DNA of 49,729 bases from a bacterium. Its GTDB lineage: Bacteria; Patescibacteriota; Dojkabacteria; JAKAPS01; JAJZLI01. Under the pieces are notes generated by a model. The model was given only the letters and a program-made list of their open reading frames with translations, was not told the DNA's origin and did not search any database. The first letter of the stretch is position 1, and each line of letters opens with the position of its first letter. The stretch lies in the NCBI GenBank assembly GCA_021810605.1, contig JAJZIL010000007.1, positions 1-49,729 of the forward strand. The letters are read 5' to 3'. Positions 26,282-35,030 of this stretch are shown in pieces. A program made the position numbers and the translations under genes.

Positions 26282-26677
26282 TTATTTGGATTTTTTAGTA
26301 GTAGTTTTACTTCTACTTTGACTACTCTGAGGAATCTTTTTAGAATTTCTCTTAACAGATGTAGGCACTGATTTAGATGATTGATTACTGCTAGTTTTTT
26401 TAGATACACTCTTTGCTCTTGTTTTATTAGATTTAGATACTTCTTTCTTAGAAAGATTCTTTTTGGAAGGTGTCTCTAAATCAATCTCAATATTCTCAGT
26501 CTTACTTTTTGGTATACTACTAATTACAAACCTAATATCTCCTGTAAATGATGAGATAATTAAATATAATCCTATTAGAACTACAATTATTTCTATAACT
26601 ATGTTAGGAATAGAGAATCCTAGTAAAGTAATTAACAGACCTAATGCAAAGAAAAAGAATTTTTGATATATACTCAT
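26282..26677 (-). CDS. membrane protein with basic Ser/Lys-rich tail
   Basis: Of 131 residues, the first 45 form two hydrophobic segments (FFFFALGLLITLLGF and IVIEIIVVLIGLYLI). The last 60 are low-complexity and strongly basic (KKTSSNQSSKS, RNSKKIPQSS, TTTKKSK), resembling a histone-H1-like tail. The topology would put a polycation on one side of the membrane. No family recognised. TATAAA lies 7 bp before the ATG. Confidence 0.5.
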   Translation of the reverse strand: MSIYQKFFFFALGLLITLLGFSIPNIVIEIIVVLIGLYLIISSFTGDIRFVISSIPKSKTENIEIDLETPSKKNLSKKEVSKSNKTRAKSVSKKTSSNQSSKSVPTSVKRNSKKIPQSSQSRSKTTTKKSK

Positions 26678-26699
26678 GATTATTTTTATATAATATAAG

Positions 26700-27371
26700 C
26701 TATGATAACATTTTTTTTAAAATATTTAAATCCTCATTCCAAAAAGAACCAGATAAATTATCTTTATCAAACCATTCACATCCTTTAAACTGTAGTTTAT
26801 ATACTGATTCTTTACTGTACACACTACCTAAATAGAAAAAATTAAATCCCTTATTTTTAAAATACTCAATACTTTTAGTCATCATACCAATACCTAAACT
26901 TTTTGATATATAACTAGTGTCATAGAATGGATATGCATAATGAATAATTCCATCTAAGATAAAACAAATTGTATAACCCAATATATTATCTTTATTCGAA
27001 AATTTTAGAATACTATTAAAAGAGCTATCTTCCTCTTTTACAATAGATTTAATCCTATTTGCACTCATCACATTATCCCCGAATTTTTCTTTATAAAATC
27101 TATAACCCATTGCATGTATTCTCCAATCATAGTTATCTTTAAGAGGAAGCTTTAGTATTTCTAAATTAAGACTCTCATTTTTTCTAAGTATTCTTCTATT
27201 CTCAGATGAGAGTTCAAACTTTCTAAGATCTATTCTTAAGCTTCTAATCTTCTGCATTACTCCTACACCTTTTCTAGTAAGTATAAATCCACTATCATAG
27301 AGATAAGTGATTTTACTAGGATCTTTTTCTATTATTTCTTCTTCAAATATATATTTACTCATATATCTCAT
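26700..27371 (-). CDS. GNAT-fold protein resembling arginyl-tRNA--protein transferase C-terminal domain
   Basis: A 223-residue protein whose C-terminal half (residues about 95-223) has the pattern of the ATE/Bpt acyl-transferase domain: GIIHYAYPFYDTSY, SLGIGMMTKSIEYFKNKGF, FFYLGSVYSK and a final KLQFKGCEW. ATE/Bpt enzymes move Arg or Leu from tRNA onto protein N-termini. The N-terminal Cys cluster of eukaryotic ATE1 is absent. The match is to the fold and motif order, so a general GNAT acyltransferase is also possible. It is divergent from the NicO-like gene. Confidence 0.55.
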   Translation of the reverse strand: MRYMSKYIFEEEIIEKDPSKITYLYDSGFILTRKGVGVMQKIRSLRIDLRKFELSSENRRILRKNESLNLEILKLPLKDNYDWRIHAMGYRFYKEKFGDNVMSANRIKSIVKEEDSSFNSILKFSNKDNILGYTICFILDGIIHYAYPFYDTSYISKSLGIGMMTKSIEYFKNKGFNFFYLGSVYSKESVYKLQFKGCEWFDKDNLSGSFWNEDLNILKKMLS

Positions 27372-27422
27372 TATATCAAAATATAGAAATGATTATCAGT
27401 TATATGCTATTATGTAAGAATT

Positions 27423-28283
27423 ATGGGAGGAATCTTATTTTTGTTGCTATATTCTCTACTTCTAGGAGTAATACATGGTATTACCCCTGATGAGCACACT
27501 TGGCCAATTACATTTAGCTATGCGATTGGAGCATTCTCTACTAAAAAGGGTATTTTTGTAGCTTTTCTATTTACTTTGGCATTTACGTTTCAAAGAGCCA
27601 TAGCATCAGAAATTGTATATCTTGCAATAATAAATGTAAAAGCATTTTATTCTATAAACGGCTATATATATACTATTGTAGGAATTGTTATGCTTGTAGC
27701 AGGAGTATATGTTCTAAATAAACATAGTATACTACACTTAGATTTTTTCCCTGCATCTTGGCTAGGAAAAAAACATACACATGATATGGAAGAGTATCCA
27801 AAAGAAATAAAGCCTTCTATGGCTCTCGTTCACGGATTTATTGCAGGATGGGGTTTTGGATCATTTGCTCTTATTCTATATACAATAATAGTACCTCAGA
27901 TGCCTAATGCCTATACAGCATTCCTTCCAGGAGTAATGTTTGGATTAGGAACTATGCTTGTACAAGCAGTTTTTGGAGGACTTTTTGGCCAATGGATAAG
28001 AAAAATGAATCTGCCAGAAAATAAAGGACTCGAGATTGCATCAAAAATAGCAGGAAATACTCTTACTTATGGAGGGTTAGTATTTATTATAGGTGGAATA
28101 TTTACTCTATCTTTACCTAAAATAGCTAATCTATCAGTCAATACAGGTATAGATATAGGAAACTTACATCACTTAGGAATAGGATTTGTAATGGTAACAT
28201 TTACTGTATTAATCATAGGAATGGGATCTTTATACTATTTTGTAAGAGAAACTAAAAAAGAATATGCCAATAAAGGAAACTAA
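27423..28283 (+). CDS. NicO/UreH-like metal transporter-type membrane protein
   Basis: A 286-residue protein with about seven membrane segments. The first helix carries GVIHGITPDEH, like the HX4DH metal-binding motif of nickel/cobalt transporters (NicO, RcnA, UreH). A second short His-rich loop, KKHTHDMEE, lies near residue 118. The family moves nickel, cobalt or related substrates; direction and ion cannot be told. It overlaps the start of the hexokinase-like gene by 20 bp. Confidence 0.65.
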   Translation: MGGILFLLLYSLLLGVIHGITPDEHTWPITFSYAIGAFSTKKGIFVAFLFTLAFTFQRAIASEIVYLAIINVKAFYSINGYIYTIVGIVMLVAGVYVLNKHSILHLDFFPASWLGKKHTHDMEEYPKEIKPSMALVHGFIAGWGFGSFALILYTIIVPQMPNAYTAFLPGVMFGLGTMLVQAVFGGLFGQWIRKMNLPENKGLEIASKIAGNTLTYGGLVFIIGGIFTLSLPKIANLSVNTGIDIGNLHHLGIGFVMVTFTVLIIGMGSLYYFVRETKKEYANKGN

Positions 28284-29166
28284 CAATTATATAATCAATA
28301 ATATAAAAACAGTCATATACTCAAATAGTTTTAACTCTCTTATAAAGAGAGAACGATTGTCAAAAAAACAAAATTCTACAGTAATTGGTATAGGAGGATC
28401 ACACATATATTTTTCAAAATTATCCGGATTGAAAATAGAAAGAACCCATAAAGAAAGGATAAATTTTAAAGATAAGGATAAATTTTTTGAAAATATTATA
28501 TATAAATACAATGAAGAAAAATTTCAAAATAAAAATACTATTGTAATATTCTCATATCCTTTTAGAGCATATAGAAAAGATACTATTATTGATGGAATAT
28601 ATAAAAAAAATACTGAGGTTACTAAAGTAATTCCATTCAAAGATGATACTTTTAATCTATCAGATAAGCTTAATAGTAATTTCAATATTGTAAATGATGC
28701 AGTGGCAGTTAATTTATATAATATATATAAATATTCTGGATATGATATATATATTTCAGCTATATCTGGAACTGGAGTAAATATTGCTTATACACAAGAT
28801 AACTTAGTTATAAATTCTGAATATGGAAATATACAAATTCCAAAAGATATTATTAGCCTAACAAATATTTTTTCAAATTCTACATTTGAGAGTGTTATTG
28901 CAGAAAATTCTTTAAGAAAAATATCAAAAATAAAAGATATAGATTACAAATATTTAAAAAAAATATCTGCAAAAATATTTGCTCTTTCCATAGTATCTTT
29001 TATATCAGATTATAAATCTGCATCTGTTCTATTCCAAGGATCATTTATTTGTAAAGACAAAGAGTATAGAGATAGAGTAATAAGCATAATAAAGGCTAAT
29101 TATAAAGGTCATATTCATATAGATTATGATAATCTCTCAGATATAAAAGGGGCTTCTCTTATATAA
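28264..29166 (+). CDS. ASKHA-fold kinase, hexokinase-like
   Basis: The 300-residue protein has the phosphate-1 loop GIGGSHIYFS (42-51), a catalytic-type Asp D145 in IVNDAVAVN, the phosphate-2 loop ISGTGVNIAY (167-176) and an adenosine-like VLFQGSF near residue 255. This order fits a hexokinase/ROK-type sugar kinase of the ASKHA superfamily. It is smaller than typical hexokinases, and the sugar-binding segment is divergent. Its ATG lies inside the preceding transporter gene, so translation is probably coupled. Confidence 0.6.
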   Translation: MPIKETNNYIINNIKTVIYSNSFNSLIKRERLSKKQNSTVIGIGGSHIYFSKLSGLKIERTHKERINFKDKDKFFENIIYKYNEEKFQNKNTIVIFSYPFRAYRKDTIIDGIYKKNTEVTKVIPFKDDTFNLSDKLNSNFNIVNDAVAVNLYNIYKYSGYDIYISAISGTGVNIAYTQDNLVINSEYGNIQIPKDIISLTNIFSNSTFESVIAENSLRKISKIKDIDYKYLKKISAKIFALSIVSFISDYKSASVLFQGSFICKDKEYRDRVISIIKANYKGHIHIDYDNLSDIKGASLI

Positions 29167-29188
29167 ATGATATAATCATGTAATATAT

Positions 29189-30001
29189 ATGAATATTATT
29201 GTAAAAGATTTCAACTTAGCATATACGCTTGAATCAGGACAATGTTTTAACTTCAAGAAAGAGAGAGAGAATAAATATTTTGGAATCATAAAAGATAAAT
29301 TTGTAATTATAGAGCAGATAGGAGATGTACTTCAAATAGAATCTACTCCAAAGATTAGAGAGGAAGATATACGAGAATATTTTAATCTAGATATAGATTA
29401 TACAAAGATATTGGAGATCATATCAAGAGATAGTAAATTAAAAAAATTAACAGAAAAATATAGAGGACTAAGAGTAATAAATCAGGATGAATATGAATGT
29501 ATGTTTTCATATATAATATCAAGTTTTAACTCTGTTACAAAAATCAAAATGAGTATTGAAATCCTTTCAAAAAAATTAGGAGCTCATATTCTAGGAGATA
29601 TATATTCATTTCCTAGAATAGAAATATTGAAAAATGCATCATTAGATATACTGAAAGATGCAAAACTAGGATATAGAGATAGATTTGTAATAAATAGTGC
29701 AAAAAAAATAATTGACGAGAATATAAATATTTATGATATAAAAAAACTAGATTATGATACTGCAAAAAAAAAGTTAAAAGAATTTGATGGAATAGGAGAT
29801 AAAGTATCAGAGTGTATAATGTTATATTCTATGAATTTTCATAATGCATTTCCTGAAGATGTCTGGATCAATAGATATCTAAAAGGAGAATTTAAAAACA
29901 CTAGAGAGGGAAAAATTTCAATACAGAATAGTTTTGAAGGATTTGCAGGATGGGCTCAACTTTTTATATATACTGGACTAAGAGATAAATTTTTAGATTA
30001 A
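29189..30001 (+). CDS. ogg: 8-oxoguanine DNA glycosylase/AP lyase (Ogg family)
   Basis: A 270-residue base-excision repair enzyme. The N-terminal Ogg domain has TLESGQCFNF. The helix-hairpin-helix GIGDKVSECI supplies the catalytic lysine K205, and D224 in FPEDVWI is the activating aspartate. Length and order match Ogg1-like glycosylases. It removes oxidised guanine and nicks the abasic site. It lies 22 bp after the hexokinase-like gene in the same direction. Confidence 0.88.
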   Translation: MNIIVKDFNLAYTLESGQCFNFKKERENKYFGIIKDKFVIIEQIGDVLQIESTPKIREEDIREYFNLDIDYTKILEIISRDSKLKKLTEKYRGLRVINQDEYECMFSYIISSFNSVTKIKMSIEILSKKLGAHILGDIYSFPRIEILKNASLDILKDAKLGYRDRFVINSAKKIIDENINIYDIKKLDYDTAKKKLKEFDGIGDKVSECIMLYSMNFHNAFPEDVWINRYLKGEFKNTREGKISIQNSFEGFAGWAQLFIYTGLRDKFLD

Positions 30002-30225
30002 TGTAGTATTAATTATAAAACTCTATGGTGTATTAGTAATCATACTAAGATATCTTTTAGATCTATAAGATATAGTAACATCTCTAAAAAACATTTATAC
30101 GGATATTATACACAAGGATTAATTGATTATTATCTCTATATAATCTTAATTTAATAAGACTTTACATATATATAAAGAATCAGTATTGTTTTAAATTAGA
30201 TCTAGTGAGAAGTTGTAATCAAAAT

Positions 30226-31119
30226 TTATTCTAGATAACCTAAATTTTTAAATATAGAGTATATCTTAGTCCAATATACGCTACTAAATACAGAAAGTAA
30301 TGCTGATGCATAGAGAACTATGAGTGTTCCTATAATTTCAAAACTAACCCCCAACATAAAATTATATTTTATTATATCTAGTGCTACTGAAACTATTATG
30401 GACTCCATTATTCCTAAAATGAAAGATAGAATTATAATTGTCATGATATAAAAAGATATTACTCTGAGATATTCTAATTTATTTTTCCAGAAAGATTTAT
30501 ATGACAATATTATAGAATCGATTATATCTAATTCTTTATCTGGATCAAGAACTAGTCTTATTCCTACAAATGATAGAGAAAATAATATTATAAAGAATAA
30601 CATTAATAGAATAAGAACAATAAAATTTATTACAGGAATAATTAAGAAAAATATTGCTATTAAAATAACAATAATTGAGATAATAATTGCAAGAATATAA
30701 TAGATTATATAATACACTATATATTCTTTCCATTTTTCCTTTCCTCTATCCCATGATGATATAAAATTTTCATTCCCTTCACCTGAAATGACATATTTTA
30801 TGAGTGCAGTAGATGAAAAGGATGTAAAGTAGATTGATGCAACTATATATACTAAAAGTAATACAAGTATTATAAATATTTCACTTGTATGTACTGTATA
30901 GATTGAATATAGTTTGGAATAAAAATGATTAACATAAGATTGTGTTATTTTTGTAGGAATATTAAATTCTTTAATATGAATATAATTTATTATAAATACA
31001 ATAGATGAGAAAATCACAGAAATAATCCCCAAATAAAATATATTTATATTTTGAAAAAACATAGATATAGCATTTCTAGATATGCCTACAAGTTGACTAA
31101 ATGAAAAGTTTTCGTTCAT
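30226..31119 (-). CDS. multi-pass membrane protein of unknown function
   Basis: A 297-residue protein with about six hydrophobic segments, several very long and Ile-rich (from AIIISIIVILIAIFFLII). Between segments are soluble loops such as ISSWDRGKEKWKEY and SYKSFWKNKLEYLRV. The layout resembles CPR membrane proteins of the glycerophosphoryl-diester-phosphodiesterase membrane-domain/DUF type, but I cannot assign a family. TACAAT lies 9 bp before the ATG. Confidence 0.5.
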   Translation of the reverse strand: MNENFSFSQLVGISRNAISMFFQNINIFYLGIISVIFSSIVFIINYIHIKEFNIPTKITQSYVNHFYSKLYSIYTVHTSEIFIILVLLLVYIVASIYFTSFSSTALIKYVISGEGNENFISSWDRGKEKWKEYIVYYIIYYILAIIISIIVILIAIFFLIIPVINFIVLILLMLFFIILFSLSFVGIRLVLDPDKELDIIDSIILSYKSFWKNKLEYLRVISFYIMTIIILSFILGIMESIIVSVALDIIKYNFMLGVSFEIIGTLIVLYASALLSVFSSVYWTKIYSIFKNLGYLE

Positions 31120-31365
31120 AGTTATTCTATTGTACTGTATAAATAATATTTTTTAAATATTTCTATTTTTCAATACTCTCAATTAATAATAAAGGCTTAA
31201 TTTACTTTCTGTATCAAGTCTAAATTTTTAAGTTCCACATTAGATTAGAACCATTATAATTTGGAACCTCAATAACTATACCTACAAAATTAGAGATTTT
31301 AATTTTTATAAGAACGATACTTTTTCAAATTTGAAACAGTATGTTATAATATACTATCTATATAT

Positions 31366-32493
31366 ATGGCCCAAACAAAAAAAATAAAAAATAATTCACT
31401 CTCCGATATACTTATCGAAAAAGGTAAATTGAAAGGATTTCTCACAGAAGAGGATATCCTTAACACTATACCTTTTGTTGAAAATGAGATAGATGAGATA
31501 GACAATCTTTTCATAAAACTTAATGAAGAGAATATTGATTTGATATATGACGAAGATAGACCAAAAGAGACAGAAGCTGGTCAAAAGAAATCTAGTAAAA
31601 AAGAAGTTCTCTCACTAGATGATAAAATAAAAATACTCAGAGGAATTCAAGCAAATATTGATTCTGACCCAATTAGGGCATATTTACAAGAAATAGGTAA
31701 GATTCCTCTTCTTACAGGACCTGAAGAAATAATTCTTGCAAAAAGAATTAAAAAAGGAGATAAAAAAGCAAAGGAATATTTGACAACTTCAAATCTAAGA
31801 TTAGTTGTATCTATTGCAAAAAAATGGGCTAGAAAAGGAAGCTTAGATTTATTAGACCTTATACAAGAAGGTAATTTAGGTCTTATGAGAGCAGTTGATA
31901 AGTTTGATTATAGAAAAGGATATAAGTTTTCAACGTATGCAACTTGGTGGATAAGACAAGCAATAACAAGAGCTATTGCAGATCAGGAAAGAACAATTAG
32001 GGTACCTGTTCATATGATTGAAACAATACATCAAATGCAAAAAATAAGAGGAAAACTCGCAATTGAGCTACAAAGGAATCCTAAACCAGAAGAGATTGCT
32101 GAAGCTATGGGAAAAACTGTAGAACAAGTACAGGAGATCATCAAGATTTCTCAATATCCAACTTCTCTATCTACTCCTGTAGGTGATGATAATTCAAATA
32201 CAATTGCAGATTTCATAGCAGATGAGGATAATCCTCGACCTGCAGAGATAGCAAGCCGAGATTATCTTAAAAAACAAATCCAAGAAGTTCTTTCTACACT
32301 ATCAGATAGAGAAAGAAAGGTAATAGAACTTAGATTTGGACTTCAAGATGGAGTTGCAAGAACTCTAGAAGAAGTTGGAAGAGAATTTAAAGTAACTAGA
32401 GAAAGAATAAGACAGATAGAAAGTAAAGCTTTAAAAAAACTAAAAAACAAAGAAGTGGAAAAATTACTTACTGACTATAGAGAAGTTAACTAA
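31366..32493 (+). CDS. rpoD: RNA polymerase sigma factor RpoD (sigma 70)
   Basis: A 375-residue primary sigma factor. Region 1.2 has [17 protein letters not shown]. Region 2 has [32 protein letters not shown] and [13 protein letters not shown]. Region 3 is [13 protein letters not shown], and region 4 has [21 protein letters not shown] short acidic N-terminal extension of about 95 residues stands in for region 1.1. It recognises the TTGACA/TATAAT-type promoters seen in the window. A TATAAT at 31345-31350 lies 15 bp before the ATG. Confidence 0.97.
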   Translation: MAQTKKIKNNSLSDILIEKGKLKGFLTEEDILNTIPFVENEIDEIDNLFIKLNEENIDLIYDEDRPKETEAGQKKSSKKEVLSLDDKIKILRGIQANIDSDPIRAYLQEIGKIPLLTGPEEIILAKRIKKGDKKAKEYLTTSNLRLVVSIAKKWARKGSLDLLDLIQEGNLGLMRAVDKFDYRKGYKFSTYATWWIRQAITRAIADQERTIRVPVHMIETIHQMQKIRGKLAIELQRNPKPEEIAEAMGKTVEQVQEIIKISQYPTSLSTPVGDDNSNTIADFIADEDNPRPAEIASRDYLKKQIQEVLSTLSDRERKVIELRFGLQDGVARTLEEVGREFKVTRERIRQIESKALKKLKNKEVEKLLTDYREVN

Positions 32494-32584
32494 CCTTGCA
32501 CTTTAACTAATATAAATAAATAATATAGACAAATTGATATAAATATGATAAAAAGAACATATTATATTATATATAGCCTATATT

Positions 32585-33220
32585 ATGAATGAATTGACTG
32601 TTTTTTTACTAAGATCTGGAATTCAAGAAAATACTTTATATATACTGCTAGCAATACCTTTAGCTGCTACAATAATACTATTTGCTAGAGATATTATAGG
32701 GATACAATCTTTTAACCTATATACTACTGTTATAGCTGTACTTGCTTTTGCTTCTACTGGAATATTTTTAGGATTAATAATTACAATATTAATACTCATA
32801 TTTGACTATATAGTTAAATATTTTATTAAGGATTTAAAACTACATTATGCATCAAAAGTAGCAATTGTTATATCTATAGTAGCACTATCAATAATATTAT
32901 CCCTTTATATAGCACATACATTCTTAAGATTGAATACTCAAATATCAGTATATTCTATGCTTATATTAATTCTTCTTGCAGACTCTCTGTCATTTACAAA
33001 AATAAATAAAGGAGAAAGTAAAGGTAGTATTATATACACTCAAACTGTGATACTTGCAATTGTAACTTTTATATTAATAGATAACTCATTTACTCATATA
33101 ATCCTATTGAAATATCCTTATATATCAATTCTAGCAATACTACTTGATATATATATAGGTAAAACTTCTTCACTAAGACTGAAAGAATTCTATAGATTTA
33201 GAAATATATCCAAAGAATGA
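32585..33220 (+). CDS. 7TM membrane protein paired with ATP-grasp/retropepsin gene
   Basis: A 211-residue protein with about seven hydrophobic segments. Its TGA stop overlaps the ATG of the next gene (ATGA). In other bacteria a 7TM protein (often fused to an inactive transglutaminase domain) is encoded beside an alpha-L-glutamate-ligase-like ATP-grasp gene and a retropepsin-like protease. Here only the membrane part is present. By that context it probably belongs to the same peptide-ligase system (inference). The sequence itself shows no catalytic motif. Confidence 0.6.
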   Translation: MNELTVFLLRSGIQENTLYILLAIPLAATIILFARDIIGIQSFNLYTTVIAVLAFASTGIFLGLIITILILIFDYIVKYFIKDLKLHYASKVAIVISIVALSIILSLYIAHTFLRLNTQISVYSMLILILLADSLSFTKINKGESKGSIIYTQTVILAIVTFILIDNSFTHIILLKYPYISILAILLDIYIGKTSSLRLKEFYRFRNISKE

Positions 33221-34626
33221 TCAAGTTTTTAGAAGAATATAAAAAAATATCAAATAATATTCTTGGTATAAATGCAAGGAATTTATCATATATAGATAGA
33301 TCTTCTATAAGGGTATCTAATTCTAAAATAAGAGTAAAGAAAATTCTTAACGATAATAATATACCTACTCCTAAAACAATTTCAATAATAAAAAATATAG
33401 AAGATCTTGATAATTTTAATTTCAATAATCTTCCAACAAGTTTTGTAATTAAACCTAATAAAGGATTAGGAGGAGAAGGTATTATTATAATATACGGTAA
33501 AAGAAAAAAAAGAAATGAGAATGAAGAAGATGCTTGGATCGCACCTAATAAAGAAATACTTACTCTAACTGAGATAAAAATACATATTTTAAACATACTT
33601 AATGGGTACTATTCAATTAATAAAAAGAATGATATGGCTATTTTTGAGGAGAGAATAATAAATTCACAATTTTTAAGAGAAAATTTACATATTAAAGAAG
33701 GCCTTCCAGATATTAGAGTCGTAATTTATAAGAATTTCCCAATTATGGCTGAGTTAAGAATTCCTACAATTGAATCAAAAGGAAAATCTAATTTACACTC
33801 AGGAGGAATTCTAGTAGGAATAGATATAGCAAGTGGAATTACTACTAATGCTATCATGAAAGACAACTATATAGACACTCATCCTGATACAGATCAAAGA
33901 CTAAGTGGAATAAGAATCCCTTATTGGAATAAAATATTAGATCTATCTATACAATCAAATATAGCAATACACTCAAAATTCAGCGGAGTAGATATATCTT
34001 TAGATAAAGAAAGAGGACCTTTGGTTATGGAAGTAAATGCTAGACCTGGGCTTGCAATTCAAATTGCTAATAAATCTGGACTAAAAGAAAGGTTAGAATC
34101 TGTATCTAAATTAAAAGTAAGAAATGCAGCTTCTGCGATTAGAGTATCTAAAGAAATATTTGGAGGAGAGATAGAAGAAGAGGTTAATGAAATCACAGGA
34201 AAAATTATACTCGGGAGAGAAACAAAAGTTAAGCTTAATGATATTCCCGATTTTTATAATGCAAAAATTGATACAGGAGCATATTCAACATCTATATCTC
34301 AGGATATTGCAGAAAAAATAGGACTTAAGGATACTATTGATAGATTTAATTCTATTGGAAATAGATTTGATAAAAATATTTCTAATATATATAAGATAAG
34401 AGATAATATTAAAAAGGAATTTCCAGAATTCAATATTACAATTGTAAAATCAGGAAATGGTATGAGTGTGAGATTAGTAGTTGATATTACAATAAACTTC
34501 ATAGATGAAAATATTAGTATAGAAACCAAAGCTACTGTTGAGAATAGGGAACATTTAAAATATAATTTAATAGTAGGGAGAAAAGATCTTAAAAATTTTC
34601 TTATTGACGTAACTAAAAATACATAA
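33217..34626 (+). CDS. ATP-grasp (RimK-like) ligase fused to retropepsin-like protease
   Basis: Residues 1 to about 305 form an ATP-grasp amino-acid ligase of the alpha-L-glutamate ligase type: FVIKPNKGLGGEGIIII is the ATP loop, PDIRVVIYKNFP a central strand and VMEVNARPGLAIQIAN the metal-binding motif. Residues from about 325 form a retropepsin-like domain (RimB/Zn_protease family) with the aspartate D352 in AKIDTGAYSTSIS. The pair is usually encoded by two genes; a fusion suggests the ligase adds, and the protease trims, amino acids on a shared target. The gene overlaps the 7TM gene by 4 bp. Confidence 0.82.
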   Translation: MIKFLEEYKKISNNILGINARNLSYIDRSSIRVSNSKIRVKKILNDNNIPTPKTISIIKNIEDLDNFNFNNLPTSFVIKPNKGLGGEGIIIIYGKRKKRNENEEDAWIAPNKEILTLTEIKIHILNILNGYYSINKKNDMAIFEERIINSQFLRENLHIKEGLPDIRVVIYKNFPIMAELRIPTIESKGKSNLHSGGILVGIDIASGITTNAIMKDNYIDTHPDTDQRLSGIRIPYWNKILDLSIQSNIAIHSKFSGVDISLDKERGPLVMEVNARPGLAIQIANKSGLKERLESVSKLKVRNAASAIRVSKEIFGGEIEEEVNEITGKIILGRETKVKLNDIPDFYNAKIDTGAYSTSISQDIAEKIGLKDTIDRFNSIGNRFDKNISNIYKIRDNIKKEFPEFNITIVKSGNGMSVRLVVDITINFIDENISIETKATVENREHLKYNLIVGRKDLKNFLIDVTKNT

Positions 34627-34640
34627 TAATATCTTCTTTA

Positions 34641-35009
34641 ATGAATAAGCATAATTCTTATAAAAGGTATACTAAAATATTACTCTCTCTTACAATAATT
34701 TTAATTATAATATTTCTTATATCTACTCAGTATTTGCTTTCACCCAAGAATTCATCAGGAGATGTTATTGCACTTAATGTGTATATAGTTTCATTTGAAA
34801 TTTTTCTCATTTTATTTTTTCTAATACTTATGATATTAGATCTTCTCAAGAAAATATCTTTTTTAAATATTGTAAAAAATGCTATACTAATACCTATAAC
34901 AATAATATCTTTAATACTTCTTAACTCCTTTTCCAACCTTAGTATTCTTATGATAATAGCAATTCCTATATCAGCTATAATACTGTATGTAACACTATCT
35001 ATAATATAA
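34641..35009 (+). CDS. four-segment small membrane protein
   Basis: A 122-residue, Ile/Leu-rich protein with about four transmembrane segments (near 13-30, 44-66, 78-95 and 101-121) and a basic N-terminus. No family recognised. It lies 14 bp after the ATP-grasp/retropepsin gene and 21 bp before metG, so it may be co-transcribed with the former. Confidence 0.5.
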   Translation: MNKHNSYKRYTKILLSLTIILIIIFLISTQYLLSPKNSSGDVIALNVYIVSFEIFLILFFLILMILDLLKKISFLNIVKNAILIPITIISLILLNSFSNLSILMIIAIPISAIILYVTLSII

Positions 35010-35030
35010 TATATGATATAATGAGAACCT

